Assembly: GCA_950295325.1 (NCBI GenBank)
Contig: OX485803.1
Span: 59,475,554-59,539,553 of the forward strand
DNA: 64,000 nt
From: Polytrichum commune
Lineage: Eukaryota > Streptophyta > Polytrichopsida > Polytrichales > Polytrichaceae
Reading direction: 5' to 3'
A program made the translations under genes and the position numbers. Below are positions 45,489-57,912 of this stretch, piece after piece; position 1 is the stretch's first letter; every line of letters starts with the position of its first letter. The notes below the pieces were generated by a model. The model worked only from the letters and a program-made list of their open reading frames with translations, did no database searches and was not told the DNA's origin.

Positions 45489-48400
45489 CTATTCATCAGG
45501 ACCACCCTTTGCCTCATCCCTACTTTCCTCATTGACGGCAATAAAAGCCCGCTTAGCAACTTCATAGACAGCAAATGAAAGGGCAGTCATAGGCACAATC
45601 TCCAAGCACTCAACTGGAAGACCCCGATACAAGCCTCCAAGGCCCTCTTTCTCGAAGATTCCTCTCAATGCTTGAAAGATGTTGTTATAATGGAGTGTCC
45701 TTCCAACATCCACAGCTCCTTTGGGCAACGCGCTAAAACTGATTTGCTTCCGAGCAACTTCTAGTGGATATGTCAGAGTTGTTGCAATGGCTCCAGAAGC
45801 CGCACCAATGGTAAGGGAGGCCCAGGTGTCAAGCTCCAGCTTCCCTCGTTCCTTCAAATATTGGTCCTTAAGAGTTTCATAAGTATAGAAGCTGGCAGCT
45901 GCAGTAGGGACCATTTTAATAATTTGTGGGTTGATGCCCCTGAAGAGGGCAGGCAGTCCTTCAGTATTAAGTATCTTCAAGAACGCATCCTTGAAGCCTT
46001 TGTAAGCGTCAGCCTGTACATGCGGTCACAACCAGGTTATTAGCTGAATAGTTTGTGACCATGCTGGTGCTGACATCAGTATCTCAAAACATTCAACCAC
46101 ATTCAGTACAGGTTAAGACTCAAAGTTGGCTCTTTACTTTCAAAATTTACAAACAAATAGAACAGCAAATGAACTTGATGGCTACTTCTTCAGCAATTCA
46201 GCCTCCAAAAGGATATAGACCCATGAACAGTTTGGTCATTGTTCTTCAGGACAACAATTGCAATTAATTAAGGACTTGAATACATTTGAACAGAGTCTTT
46301 AGAATGACACCTAAGACCACGCCTCTATGAAACCCACTTAGTTGTTGAAACTGCTGTATTTCAAGCTAAAGACTGAAGCATAGATATGAGTTGACAGGTC
46401 AGAATGACCTACATTCAAAACCATCCGATCTGCAAGTGTTTGGAATGGGTACACAAAGAAGGTCGATGTGAACCCCGCTGCAGCACCTGCCAACGTGGCT
46501 ATAGGGACACCACGAGGCAAAGGTAAAACTTTGGGATCTTTCATGTGCTTCTTCTTTTCAGTCCTCTTCACAGCTTCATATGTTGCAAACTGCATGCAAC
46601 CAGCACATTACACTGATATGTATACATATCCCCCGAAATACATAATTTCTCTTAAACCTATTGTGATAGTATGAAGAGGAAATAGCATGTTTGATGAAAT
46701 GAGATCGTGAAGACACTACTTGGATAGTCTTCCCACATATTCTATATAGCTGGTGACTCTACTTGCCACGCCTGTTTAGGTGAAAATTAAATTCCTCATT
46801 ATTCCAATTTGACAACCATTAAGTCCAGCTATCATCCTACAGGTGCAGTAGCCTTCTTTGCAGAATAGATTCGTACCTGGATGCCCTTATCAAGGGCTGT
46901 GCGAATAGTACTAATTGTGAAACTGCCTTGCATTAAACTTTGGACTCCCTCCACTTGAGTTACTCTGTTGACAACCTGGCCGACAGAGTGGCCTCCTCGA
47001 CCAGCCAGCACACGCGTTTTTACAATATCCAGTGGGGTAATGAGTGTCCCTGCCACTCCTCCAGCCACAATACCGCACAGAAGCTGTACTTGACAAAAAC
47101 GCACAATTTAGTCTTGGGGAGATTTCTTCAACTTTGTGTGATATTCGATGTGCTACATGGCCACCACAGTCCTAACAAACAAAATTTCAACTCAAAACAA
47201 CTTGCTCACAAATCTTAAAAATCCATATTCAATTAAATGCATGACACTTTCTATCTGCGACAATTATACTGTTAACTTGACATGGAAAATTCTATGACTC
47301 TCTTGCCTTGCACATACAAAGACAACGACAATAGATAAGAGGGTGAAGCTGCACAAACCCATTTAATGCAACCAGTTTGAGCGCGCTTATCTATTTGGCA
47401 AAAAGATTCAAAGTGGCTTAACAACCTAACTTCATTGATACACAGTGAGAGTGCTTCTTCATCAGCTTTCGACCTTTCTAGCTTGATGTGTAAAGAACCT
47501 AAAAACACAGACCAGAATCATACAATCTTGACACACACAGAGAATTCGTGTTGTATCTTGTATGACAGACCTGCTTGAGGGCTAAACTTCCAACAGGACC
47601 CACAAAAGGCAACCGCGTTTGTGGAACAGGCACTCGCAAATCCTTCGCAGTTTCCTCAGCCTTCTCTTCGAACTCCTCAGCCTTCTCCAGCACTTCCTCT
47701 TTTGCTTCTTGGAGTGTATCCTAAACACCGAGTGAAGCCACAAAATAAGATCCCAACACGTACGCAACACCCACAATGCCAACTGCTGCTCACCTGAGCC
47801 AAAAGCCTGGCACCAGATTCGAAAGACAAATATTCTGTAACCCTTCCCCGTAGACAAGGAGTATCGACAAGCTGTAACAGATATATCACCGTACGATTGT
47901 GACGATGTTCTTTTCACTGTTGCATTAATCTTGAATGTCAAACTCAGAAACCTCTGTATCCAATACCGGTACCATTTCCTCTACATGACATACGTCCGCA
48001 GGTTAACATTCATGGATGCATTACACAGAAAAATCCAACCGCATTACGACTCCAAAATCACTTTGCTTCCCCCAGTTCCTCCTGTTGCATTGTGAGAGAA
48101 GTTTGGGTACAGAAAAGATTCATTTGCATTTTCTATGGGGAAAACCCCCGTACACAAAACACATACTTAGCCTTCGTGAGCAACAAATATAAGAACACCC
48201 AAAATCTTCTTCTTCTTCTTCTTCTTCTTCTTCAAATGTTACCAAGATGATGACCACACATACCCTCACATCAGCTACTCTCTACAGAACATGCTTACGA
48301 AGGTTAGCATTCATGGATGTATTACACAGTAGAATCTAACCCCATAACCCATGCAAAAAAATTCTTTGCTCCTCCCTGTTCCTTCTGTTGCATTTCAAAA

Positions 48401-48798
48401 GAGAATTGGGACGCGGACAAGATTCGCTTGCAATTTCTATGGCACCAACGTCATAAACAAAACCGGTACTTAATTTTTGTGAGCTACAAATGCAAAAACA
48501 TCCATAATCTTCAAACCATCTTTAAATTTTCTCAAGATGATGACACACATACCTTGACATCAGCCTCGAGGCCACCGCTAACCCTGGCAAACCCAAGAGC
48601 ACCCCCTCTGCCGCTCACGAGCAGCCCTCTTGTCCCCGCCCTCTTCCGACCCATCATCCCCATTCGGCCAACGATCATTTGCAAATCCTGCGCCCGGTCA
48701 TCCATCCAACGAAACCCATTCTCCGTCACCAACCCTTTCTCCGGTGCCCATCTGTTGAGCAGATAGTTGTAGCTCCCATCTCGCCACGAGTCCGCCAT
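45489..48798 (-). CDS. mitochondrial carrier family protein, BT1/adenine-nucleotide-transporter-like
   Basis: Five exons, all phase 0 with GT-AG introns: 48798-48553, 47720-47571, 47083-46877, 46589-46413, 46013-45489 (stop TAG). The product is 434 residues. The N-terminus (about 130 residues) is an extension with a basic stretch (GRKRAGTRG), possibly a targeting region, and a charged helix (KEEVLEKAEEFEEKAEETAK). Three carrier repeats follow, six membrane helices in all. Signatures are PLDIVKTR (repeat 1), PFQTLADR (repeat 2, lacking the usual acidic residue) and PLEVARKQ (repeat 3). LTIGAASGAIATTLTYPLEV and GLGGLYRGLPVECLEIVP are close to the plant BT1 (Brittle-1) group, which moves adenine nucleotides or ADP-glucose across plastid or mitochondrial inner membranes. 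The degenerate second signature suggests a divergent BT1-like member whose substrate is uncertain. Confidence 0.9.
48205..48233. repeat. (CTT)n microsatellite in intron 1
   Basis: An uninterrupted TCT/CTT trinucleotide run of about 29 bases inside the first intron of the carrier gene. Confidence 0.9.
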
Positions 48799-49185
48799 TG
48801 TGACGCCTGCTTATTGAATTCTCCACCAAATCGCTTGAATTTTGGCTTGTTCTTCGTGTCTCGGTGAGCGCTACAGTTCGTTGGTAGAACACAGAGATGG
48901 CGACTGGCGCGGCGGGTCACGGCGCATTGTTCTTCATCGTGGCTATGGCGTCGTAAGAGACCGGATGTGGTGCAATATGAAGAACAAGTACGGAGGAACG
49001 GAAGCAATTGTCCTCACCACATCTACGAAGGTTGAAGAAAAATCTACCCTCCAGGGACATACTAGAGTTTCACTCCATAGATTCTGGGGGATGAGTATGG
49101 GCATTGCCACTTGGCTAGGTAGTAGGTGGGCCCTACCAATCCTTTGTCATGAGATACTTTTGACATGCGGTTCTTAATATAACAA
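48799..49185. other. 5' flank of the carrier gene
   Basis: Upstream region of the minus-strand carrier gene, GC- and CpG-richer up to about 49000, consistent with 5' UTR and promoter. A short plus-strand frame starting at 48897 (MATGAAGHGALFFIVAMAS) ends in a donor-like GTAAGAG, but is too short to support. Confidence 0.4.
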
Positions 49186-49846
49186 CTTGGCCACTTTACA
49201 TGCGGACTTTGTAAGTGAAGTAAAATAGCACGAAGCTCACGACCACTTCACCACACAAGACTGAAGGCCTGGGGACCCTTGCATTCTAAGATCTCTCATT
49301 GGTCGAAAAGGCCGAGACCGTCCAAGTTCACTTCACACTGTAAGGTGAAGGCCTAAGGGTCAAAAGAAATTTTCATGAATGAAACGTCTACATGAAAACC
49401 CTAAACTCAGCTGGACTTGGAAATTGAACAAAAGTGTGATGCAAATGAACTTTTACCAATCTACAAAATTGACTCATAATTTTTTAACTTGTATTTCAGC
49501 CATCACATATACCTCTCCTACGGTACACAAGGTATTTCTAGTCCCAAGCCTTAGAATTGACATTACAACTCTACTCTCAATTAAAATTGCCTTTCACATA
49601 TGTATATTCTTCCTTTGCAAATATGAACCTAATCTCTCATAAAGAAACTTAAATGTAAGATGAGATACATAAGTTCTTTGCTTGAACATTTTTTTCTTGA
49701 AGGAACTCAATAAAATATGCAATGGTCCCTCAAAATGGTCCATTCTCACTTCACACTATGTTTGAGGGTATGACCTTTGGATAAGAGTCAAGGGCCCTCA
49801 CAATTACATGGTAATGGACCTTTGCTTGTGTGTGAAGTGGCCTTGT
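49186..49846. mobile_element. possible MITE with TTGGCCACTT-type ends
   Basis: The left end TTGGCCACTTTACATGCGGA (about 49186) is echoed inverted by CTTGTGTGTGAAGTGGCC (to about 49846). A second inner inverted pair is TTCACTTCACACTGT (about 49328) and CACTTCACACTATG (about 49748). The ends resemble those of the 2322-3328 element, so this is probably a decayed member of the same group. Confidence 0.4.
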
Positions 49847-50050
49847 GTACAGTGGCATATTGATTTCGTTAGAGCCATGAAAATGTAACGTTATTCAATC
49901 TAACTTATCTAATATTTTCTTCAAGATTGATCAGGATTAACATGAAAAAACCAATTGTGACTGCAAGGGACTTTAACTTACATTCAGTTTAATTATAAGG
50001 TATGTGTGGGTATTAAGTGGCTTGTTTTTCATGTTATCCAACTTCTACTG

Positions 50051-50999
50051 ATTGCAAAACCTAACCGAATATGTAATTTTGCCTAATTGTGCGTTCTCAC
50101 ACACTCTTCCAAAAAATCAGGGCTCCGCCCTCGCGCTGTCGTGATGTGTACCGGTTAAGGGTCGAAACTTGACAATTAGAGGAGTTGGTAGAGTTTCTAT
50201 GTGTTAGTAAAATGATGTTACTATGGTCATATTCTAGTTTGTAGTAGTTAAAGACCGGTCATAGTTTGAAGACCGGTCATAATTTAATAACCGGGTAGGA
50301 TAAAGATAGGTTAGGGTGGATTAGGGCTAAGTGGCAGCAGCCGAGCCTTAGCCGCAAAGGGGGTCTTTGTACCCAAACCCCAAAGGCTTTCTATTGGCCA
50401 AAGGGGTCCAAAGGAGGGAATTTAATCCAGGGAAGTTGGGGTGATTAGCATCCTTATTTTATTTTATTTATTCTTCTTCTTGGAGGTGTTCAGGTTTCGG
50501 AACTTGGAGTGTGGAATTTCTTGAGAGTTAGACAGTTGGAGCTTTTTGAGGGCTTGAGAGTTTCCTTTAGTGTTTCTAAGCACTAGGGAGCTTGAGGGTG
50601 ATGAGGTGACTAGAAGATGTGTGGAGAGAAACTTGAGGCATAGTTGTATTTCTACATTTCGTTTTATGAAAGGACATTTTTTGGTTAACTTGGTTTATGC
50701 ATGATTAGATTATAACCTTGATGTGAGAATTTAGAGAGATGTTTGGTGAGGTACTTCATGTGTATGTAAAGGATGAAATGTTAGTTTCGAAAGACATTTG
50801 ATAGTGGATGAGGATAAGTTTAGAAAAAAGATACTATGAAACCTCCAACAACATACCACGTCTAGAAACTTCGTGTTTTCCGGGCATCTCACAACAAATT
50901 ACATGAGAGCGCCCTAATTGCAAAGCCTGACCCAATCTGTAATTTTGCCTAATCATGGCCTTTCACACACTCTGCCCTAAAATTAGGGCTCCGCCCTCC
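50051..50999 (+). repeat. 83-bp direct repeats flanking an LTR-like insert
   Basis: 50051-50132 and 50917-50999 share ATTGCAAARCCTRACC, TGTAATTTTGCCTAAT, TCACACACTCT and AGGGCTCCGCCCTC. The roughly 780 bp between them includes ACCGGTCATA tandem motifs and a pyrimidine-rich ATTTTATTTATTCTTCTTCTT stretch and has no frame. It could be a solo LTR or a decayed small retroelement; termini and target duplication are unclear. Confidence 0.4.
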
Positions 51000-51535
51000 T
51001 ATCACTACCAAGCCCCACCAAAAAAAACAACAAGACAAAGTATTTGAATCCTCTACCCCACAACTTTATCCATCACAAAGCGTTCATCCAACTCTCTACT
51101 CTAATCTAACCCCCTACTAATCCTAACTCAAACCTTAGATGACTCTAAGTCTATTCTAGATCTACTCCAAAGTCTAAAAACGCCCTAATTTCTACCACTT
51201 ATTAATTTGTCACTCTAATCATCGTTGAGAGTAACCACATAACCTCTCACACTGTAAACCCTAGTTCACATGCAAATATGCAAAAAATCAAGGATAATCG
51301 TCAAAAATTTACTAACTCATGCAATACACACAAAGAATAAGACTCATGGTAAAATATCTAATCGACTACTAAATATCTTATTAAAATACCTCAATAACTC
51401 AAATTTGACAAAACACATTGAATAAATATTAGGGATATAGAAAAGATCACCAAATACCACAATTATTGTTTTACCATGACTCGTGAACCGTTCAGATGGT
51501 TCACAACCCATCTTCAGAAAACTACACACATGATC

Positions 51536-51770
51536 GGCTCCAATGAAAGGGGAGAACCGACCGCTAGCTACAAATGGACTAGTTGAATTTGAGAAATAAT
51601 CGGTTGAAGCTCAAAACTTAAAGAAATTTATCAATTTTGTGAAATAACATCAACACTATTTCGTATTTCACATTTGGTGGCGTTGATGCTTTGGAGCTAC
51701 TGATCTTGTAGCATTGAGTGTGAGAAACACTAGGATTTTGACCGATCGCGCCCAAAACTCTCCCCAGACA
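51536..51770 (+). repeat. dispersed repeat shared with 35821-36060
   Basis: Second copy of the repeat described at 35821. Downstream (to about 52330) the sequence has a TATA box and polyadenylation-like AT stretches, which suggests the remains of an LTR retroelement end. Confidence 0.4.
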
Positions 51771-52080
51771 CTAATTGGCTTTTACAAAAACTTAATCACT
51801 AAACTAGACCATAGAAGAGCTCCGAAATGGGTCCAAAATAGAAAGCATATCCAGACCAAAAAAGGACTTCAAAACATCAATGCTACCAAATGCAACTTCT
51901 ACATAGGGTAAGGCATGATGCTCATCATATACAAATTGTTCTCTTTGTGGCAATGAAGAAGTTTTTTCCTTCCTTACAAATGAGATGTAGCTTACTCCAC
52001 ATCACCCACACTAGATCACGGAGAAAACATGAGTATAGATCACGGAGTTACACATGTAACTGGCGCAACACATCTAGGAG

Positions 52081-52090
52081 TATAAATACA
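52081..52090 (+). promoter_or_regulatory. TATA box of an LTR-like fragment
   Basis: TATAAATACA followed about 30 bases on by CACACAACAAGG, the spacing of a plant TATA promoter. No gene follows on the plus strand. It lies in repeat-derived sequence and is best seen as a retroelement promoter remnant. Confidence 0.3.
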
Positions 52091-52609
52091 AGAGCTACAC
52101 ATCTTCCTCACACAACAAGGTCCTAAACCCTACATTCATACAATCCACAAGCAATCTTTAAAGCACTTCAAAGGAAAGGGGAGAGATACTCACATCCTAA
52201 CCATGACACACTCAAAACCTACACATCCCTATGAGCTCATACACCCTTGTTAGCCACACAACACATGAGAGAGATGGGGTGGAAATGAGCCCCCATTAGG
52301 GTTTTGGGGAGGTCATTCCTTCTTCCGTAAGGTTTCCTTCTATGGATGAATATTAATTGTTATGAATGAAATTAGTCTCACTATTTGGGATGACATGATA
52401 GAGATCATACTCATTAGTATAATAGCATAAGGACTCCCTAAGGTGTGGGGCCCTAAAATATTTAATTCCCCACCCTACTGAACCCTATGGTGTGTTAGTT
52501 TTAAAAGTTCTCTAACATGATCATTTTGTAAACACCCTAATTTATTTATATCATGTAGTTCAATACATATAACTTGTGTTCTTTGTTACATGTACATGTT
52601 TAATAATAT

Positions 52610-52980
52610 GTAGGTCACAACTTTAAAGTGGACCCTATATTTGTTCTCATGTGCTTTTCTAAAATATGGGAGTGAAACCCCCTCCCTTGGGTGGGCAAGG
52701 TACTCATTGGGAATTATTACATGTGACAACAATGGATGAAAGTGTAAATTGGATGAATCTAGCACATCCATTGTTAATTTTTTCTCTAAACCTCGCCGCC
52801 CCTTATGTACATCTACCTATACTTCAAAATTCTCGATAACATTTATAAATGTACACACTAGATAAAAACAATACCTCTCCCTTATGTGTGCTATGTGCAC
52901 TAATACCTCAAGTAATACCCCTTTCTATAGTCACATTTGTTCGTACAAGGTATGAAGAGTCCACGCCCTGGGGTCAAATT
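52610..52980 (-). repeat. inverted fragment of the 7240/38822 MITE family
   Basis: The reverse complement contains GGTAGATGTACATAAGGGG, GAGAATTTTGAAGTATAGGT and the terminus-like GGTATGAAGAGTCCACG (around 52938), all characteristic of the elements at 7240-7904 and 38822-39386. It is shorter and probably internally deleted. Confidence 0.5.
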
Positions 52981-55209
52981 ACACACATGTTAATATCATA
53001 TTGATCCAAGTGTTGATCTTGTACATGAGTATTCTTTGATCTTATGATGACAATTGTATATCAATCTTTATATGGTAACATAATTCTCTATACATGTGGG
53101 CTACATCCTCACATACTATTGCATCATACCGATGTGAGACTCTATATACCCGCACAACATTGAAACAAACCAATAATTGTCCACATAAATGAAGAAATCA
53201 ATTCGGAGTATCATGCTTTTGAGATAGATAACACATTGTGAAAATCACCACTTTGAGGGATTGTTGCTTGAAAGTGCATCTATTACCTCCAATGTGTCAT
53301 TCATGTGTAGCGTGTCATGAGTAGGGGAGCCGCATAAGCTTCCACCACATCTTCCTCATCTTGGTCACTTGCACCTCAAGTAGATCACAAGCGAATATGG
53401 GCCACTTGATTCATGTAAGCATAAAACCTGACATTGTTGAAATTAAATCAATAAAAATTAGAATAAATAAAGGGAATTGTTAAATCGATCACATAGTTTA
53501 TTAAAACTCCCACAAAGATGCGCGGTCACATGGTAGAATTTGATTTTAATTTTTTTTATCGCATACATGAAGAGGTGCAAGGTATCAACTTTGTGTTAGA
53601 ATTGATAAAGCTTGACCAACTTGGATGACAAGTCAGAGCCTAGTTGACACCTTACATATTGAGTGTGGTCATTTCAACCAATGTGTGGTCGATTTAAGAA
53701 TCCCCTGAATAAATAAACCAATGAATAATTGCATGATGATAATGGTTATCGTCATAACATTGTTCCACTCCACAAGCATGCTCCCACTTCTAATAACAAC
53801 AATACATCCATTGAAGGCGCAAGTCGGAAGCCTCTAATCCCGACGACTGCTAGGTGGCTATTGAGTCATACTAGATGGAGGTGTAGGGTTGGAAGAAATG
53901 CAAGAAGCGGGTTGGCAGTAAGGTAGAGGGGCCCTTTCCCGCTCGAATTTCAGATTGGCATGTTCATTGGGGAGTTATTAAGGGGGAATCAATCTTGGAA
54001 GATGTGCAAAGTACATTGGAAATTGGACCAATTGGAATAATTAATTTTGGATTAATATTGAATTAGTTATGAATTTTGGAAGGAGAACTCATAGGGGTAC
54101 CCAAAACCACTCACCCCAAAAATGTACACCATGATTACATAGAAATTTGAGGTTGGAAGCTATAATGTACCTCTTGTTTGGATAGGTCTAGTGAGCGGTT
54201 TAAGGACCCGAGCGGGAAAGGGCCCCTCTACCTTAGTGAGCTACTATACATGGCTGCAAATGCCACACAAATGGCAAATTGTACAAGAACTTGAACTTGT
54301 TAGCAATTTGCAGCCTGAATCTATAGGCGCATGCATCGCTTTGGAATTGTCCAGAAATTTTCTCTAGCATATTCCCGGGTCCATCGAAACTCCCAATTGA
54401 AGCTGAATAATGTTATGATAAGGTTGAAAATAAGGTGATTCACATTGAAGATTTGGTTTGACAATCATGAGATAATTTTCCAAGGTAGATGAGAAGGATT
54501 CATGAAGAATGCAAGTTGTTTCATTTTTTTTTGCCCGATATGAAACTCCTACAATTTTTCAAAGTGGAAAGTTATCCAACCCCCTACTCGTTCACTAGAT
54601 TCTCCCTACACCGAACACGGTAATCCGCATTTCCATGCGGAACATCGCCTAAATCGATTACCTTATGAGTACGTGAACACTCGACTCCCATCGGCTGCAC
54701 TAAGTGTACACACATTGAAGTTGCCGCCGAGCCATGATCGGTTTTAAAAATGGCACTTCACCATTATGACGGCGGTCGAGTGCACGGCTAGAGCGTGGTT
54801 AATTAACGGGTTATGGTATTTCTACCTTACCTGATCAGCCAAGGAATAACCAAGGCACTACCATGAGGACCAGAAATAGGGGTAAGCCATGTGGCTCTTC
54901 ATGCTGAAGGCCATTTGGCAAATCCCCAACTGGCATGGGGCACCCTTTTAAGTTCACTGGGAAAGCCTTGGCAGCCAATGAAGCAGAAGTCTTTCTATCG
55001 ATCCAGCTGAGCTACTGTACTTTATGATCAAGATAGTTGTTTCATCCATGTCCCCAGTTTCATCCATCATCTTTCTCGCTATCCATCCACTTTCGATGGT
55101 GAGTTGGATTGCGACAAAGAGCAAGTATGCATCACACTGGCTTTCAAGCGGCTTCAAACCTATGTTTCAATAAATAAATTAAAGGCTCCGTGACGCTCCA
55201 CCCAACCCT
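52981..55209. other. gene-free DNA
   Basis: No supportable gene. GGGCCCYTTYCCCGCTCG-type sequence at about 53928-53946 recurs inverted at about 54206-54228 (CCCGAGCGGGAAAGGGCCCC, then TCTACCTTA), so a 300-bp inverted-repeat element may lie at 53918-54235. The rest is unremarkable. Confidence 0.45.
53918..54235. mobile_element. about 318-bp inverted-repeat element
   Basis: TAAGGTAGAGGGGCCCTTTC (from 53920), continuing CCGCTCG, is matched by its inverted copy CGAGCGGGAAAGGGCCCCTC ... TACCTTA (about 54208-54234). The arms are about 27 bp and nearly perfect. No coding capacity; small MITE. Confidence 0.6.
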
Positions 55210-55552
55210 CGGGGGGGGGGGGGGGTAGTCATTGGTTGGAGTAGCAATATACGTTCGAACAAATGATAGGGTATTTTAAAAACATGGGAGCTAAAAATTA
55301 TAAATGGAGTTAAGAGTAATATAGGGTATCAACCATGACACTGGACATCTTTAAAGTACTATAGGGTATGGAATAATAGGTAATTTGGAATTATAAGTAA
55401 TGCAAGCCATTTTTCTATTAACCCAAAGTAGAAATTTACATAATGATAGCATGTGAAAAAAAGAAGAGAATTGAAAGTAATACCCCCCTATAAAATAGTG
55501 GTTGTTCGCACCTATATCCTTAACTTTTTAACACACTGCCCCCCCCCCCCGA
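55210..55552. mobile_element. possible element with homopolymer G/C ends
   Basis: A run of about 15 G starts near 55211 and a run of about 12 C ends near 55552, so the two ends are inverted homopolymers. Two more G-runs lie at about 55721-55735 and 56173-56185. The sequence ACTGCCCCCCCC at the right end is mirrored by GGGGGGGGCAGTGG at the next run. This could be a transposon with G-rich ends or unstable G-tracts. Confidence 0.3.
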
Positions 55553-57044
55553 GACCCAACCATCGATGACGATATATGATTTAGGTAGCAGGGAGAAAAA
55601 TAGAATTAGAAATATATTGGTATGTTTATTTAGATTTTGTATTGTCAAATATGTATTACTTTAAATTTGGCTATTGAGCCTATTTATAAGTTGCTTATTT
55701 GAATGTTAGCATGTATCATGGGGGGGGGGGGGGGGCAGTGGAAATTGCTTGGTACATGTTCACTTTGAGAAATCATTTTGGTCGAAAGAAAGATGTGTTA
55801 TGAAATGTAATCTAAATGCTTGTTTTGTAGTGAACATACAAAAAGGAAGTTGTCTAAGGTGAATTTTGAACTAAAATTTCCATACAATTGGAACTAGCAA
55901 CATCATCGTTGTTTTCCACTATATCTTTAAAGAAATATTTGATTTCATTTATAAAAAAATTGCTCTGGCCCTTTGAGTAGGGCTCAAAGATGGGTGTTAT
56001 TTATTGACTTGGAATTTATTGTTACTCTCTCTCTCTCTCTCTCTACGCACCTTTAATCCTGTTCACAACTAATTTATGCGTAAAACCCAAGGAGGACAAA
56101 GTTGCTATATATCGACCTCTAAAATTATTTAGATATCTAAATTGAGTACACAACATTGTATTCAGAGCAGGAGGGGGGGGGGGGGTCTTCAAATGAGTAT
56201 AAGAACAATTGGTGGATGATAATAAGAAATCCCAAAGTGAAAGGAATAGAACATGGAAGTTGGGAGTTGGTGAAAGATACAAAATGTGAAAGTTGGTGAA
56301 TTCAAATCATTTCCATGCCATGATTTAATTGAGTCAAGAAAAACACTCAAAGCTTGACAACCATGACATTACAAGCATACTTTCAAGGTATCAAGAATTA
56401 TGCTATATGATTGCCCAAGATAAAAATGCAGGTCTTTAAATTATGTAGGAGCCTTAATTCTCAAGTTAGGGGCTTTGCATTATTACATGATTGCAATGTT
56501 ACACATGCCCATTTATGCCGCTCCTCTCAAATACTTCAACAATATGATAATCAACCCACGTCTCAAATACTGCAACAATAACTTCAACATGTGCCTTATG
56601 AGATGCATTATCATGCTTGCACGTCACCTGTGTGCAAACAAGCAATTTATCTCCTCTTTCTATCCCTACACCTTCACCTATTTTGCCACAACTACTACAA
56701 ATCTGAAAAACATGTTAAGTTTGCCCTAGTGTCGGAATTTGAAATTTGACTCATGTACACGTACAAAACATGCACACAAATTCATTGTACATAAGAGATG
56801 AAAGTCTGTTGCAGGTAACTTCCAATACCCAATCACCTGTAAAAGTATGTTGATGGTATGTCTTATCCGAGTTGAATGGACCGCACATTGCACTGTGTTT
56901 AGACTTGCGGGATCACGTTGCAGAATATGGGTCGAGCACCATACCTCTAATATAGGAGCTCCAGTCTCTCAGCAAACACAAAAACGAGATCCACATATCT
57001 TCGACAACTGAAATGTGCGAACATCATGAGTGTCTGCACCAACA

Positions 57045-57047
<3 letters not shown>
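55553..57047. other. gene-free DNA with simple repeats
   Basis: Contains two G-runs and a (CT)n run at about 56026-56044. Short open frames only. I see no gene. Confidence 0.5.

Positions 57048-57075
<28 letters not shown>
57048..57075. repeat. (TA)n microsatellite
   Basis: Uninterrupted AT/TA dinucleotide run of about 28 bases. Confidence 0.9.
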
Positions 57076-57339
57076 TACCTATAGTTACAACAGACTGGCA
57101 AACCCCAATGAAAATGGCCTCAATTGTCATGCACATCTTGCTATCAACGCACGACTCCTTTCATACATTGTTCATTTGATTGTCGACGAACAATATATAC
57201 TCCCCATTCTAACAACTTCTGTAGCAGAAAACTCTGACATATATTGCCATAAACTCCATGATGTGTTCCAGTGTTTAGGAACAGTCATCTCAACATTACA
57301 CACATACCAACAACATGCACATTGAATTTCACTCCCAGA

Positions 57340-57912
57340 TTCTTATGCACTGCCAATAGGTTGCTTTAACTGAACCAAAGCTTCCAGTACATCACACGGT
57401 AACGGAAACACCAGCCCCTTCCGCAGGCATGCCAGGATTCTGCAAACACCTGAACTCTACCTACGGCGTAACCCACCCTTCCCCCTCCGACTTCGACTTC
57501 GACTTCGACTTCTACACCCATGATCACAACACACATAATGCTGCAGCAATGTTTGAAGGAGTTTAGTGGTCCAGCAGGAGCGATTCACAGGGCCTGCGCT
57601 GCCCGATGGAAGGAGCACGCGTCGAAGGTTCATGCATTATGGGCCACTTGATCATGTAAACTAACGCCTCATCCGATCGAAATCCCAAGAGGAAGCTCGA
57701 TCTACATCCGGGTTGCAGATTCATGGCACACCTTCCTTCAGCATCTCCGTTATGGTCTGCAGCTGCGCGCCATTTGGAGAAGTCCGTGCAAATGCTGCCT
57801 CCGCCACAACCCTCTTCCCGGCTTCCCAGCTTCGCCTCGCCACCACTGCCATATCAAAATTCGGATGGAATAGCTCGACGAAGGATCCCTTGACGGCCAC
57901 GGGATCGGACAT
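57340..57912 (-). other. possible small or spliced gene, unrecognised
   Basis: This minus-strand stretch is GC- and CpG-rich amid AT-rich DNA, like the real genes of this window. A 63-codon frame from 57912 (MSDPVAVKGSFVELFHPNFD...) to TGA at 57721 has protein-like composition with a helical stretch (MAVVARRSWEAGKRVVAEAA). Further left, stretches open in two frames near 57370-57523 (one with an EVEVEV/RSRSRS repeat from a GAAGTC hexamer array; one reading LACLRKGLVFPLPCDVLEAL) could be a later exon. I do not recognise a family. On the opposite strand a 167-codon frame (57713-58216) overlaps it and has a hydrophobic middle. Only one strand, if any, is likely real. Confidence 0.35.

Noticed and set aside
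48897-48953. Short plus-strand frame MATGAAGHGALFFIVAMAS ending at a donor-like GTAAGAG, divergent from the carrier gene
   Set aside because: Only 19 residues and 99 bases from the opposite start codon; no second exon could be found. It would need transcript support.
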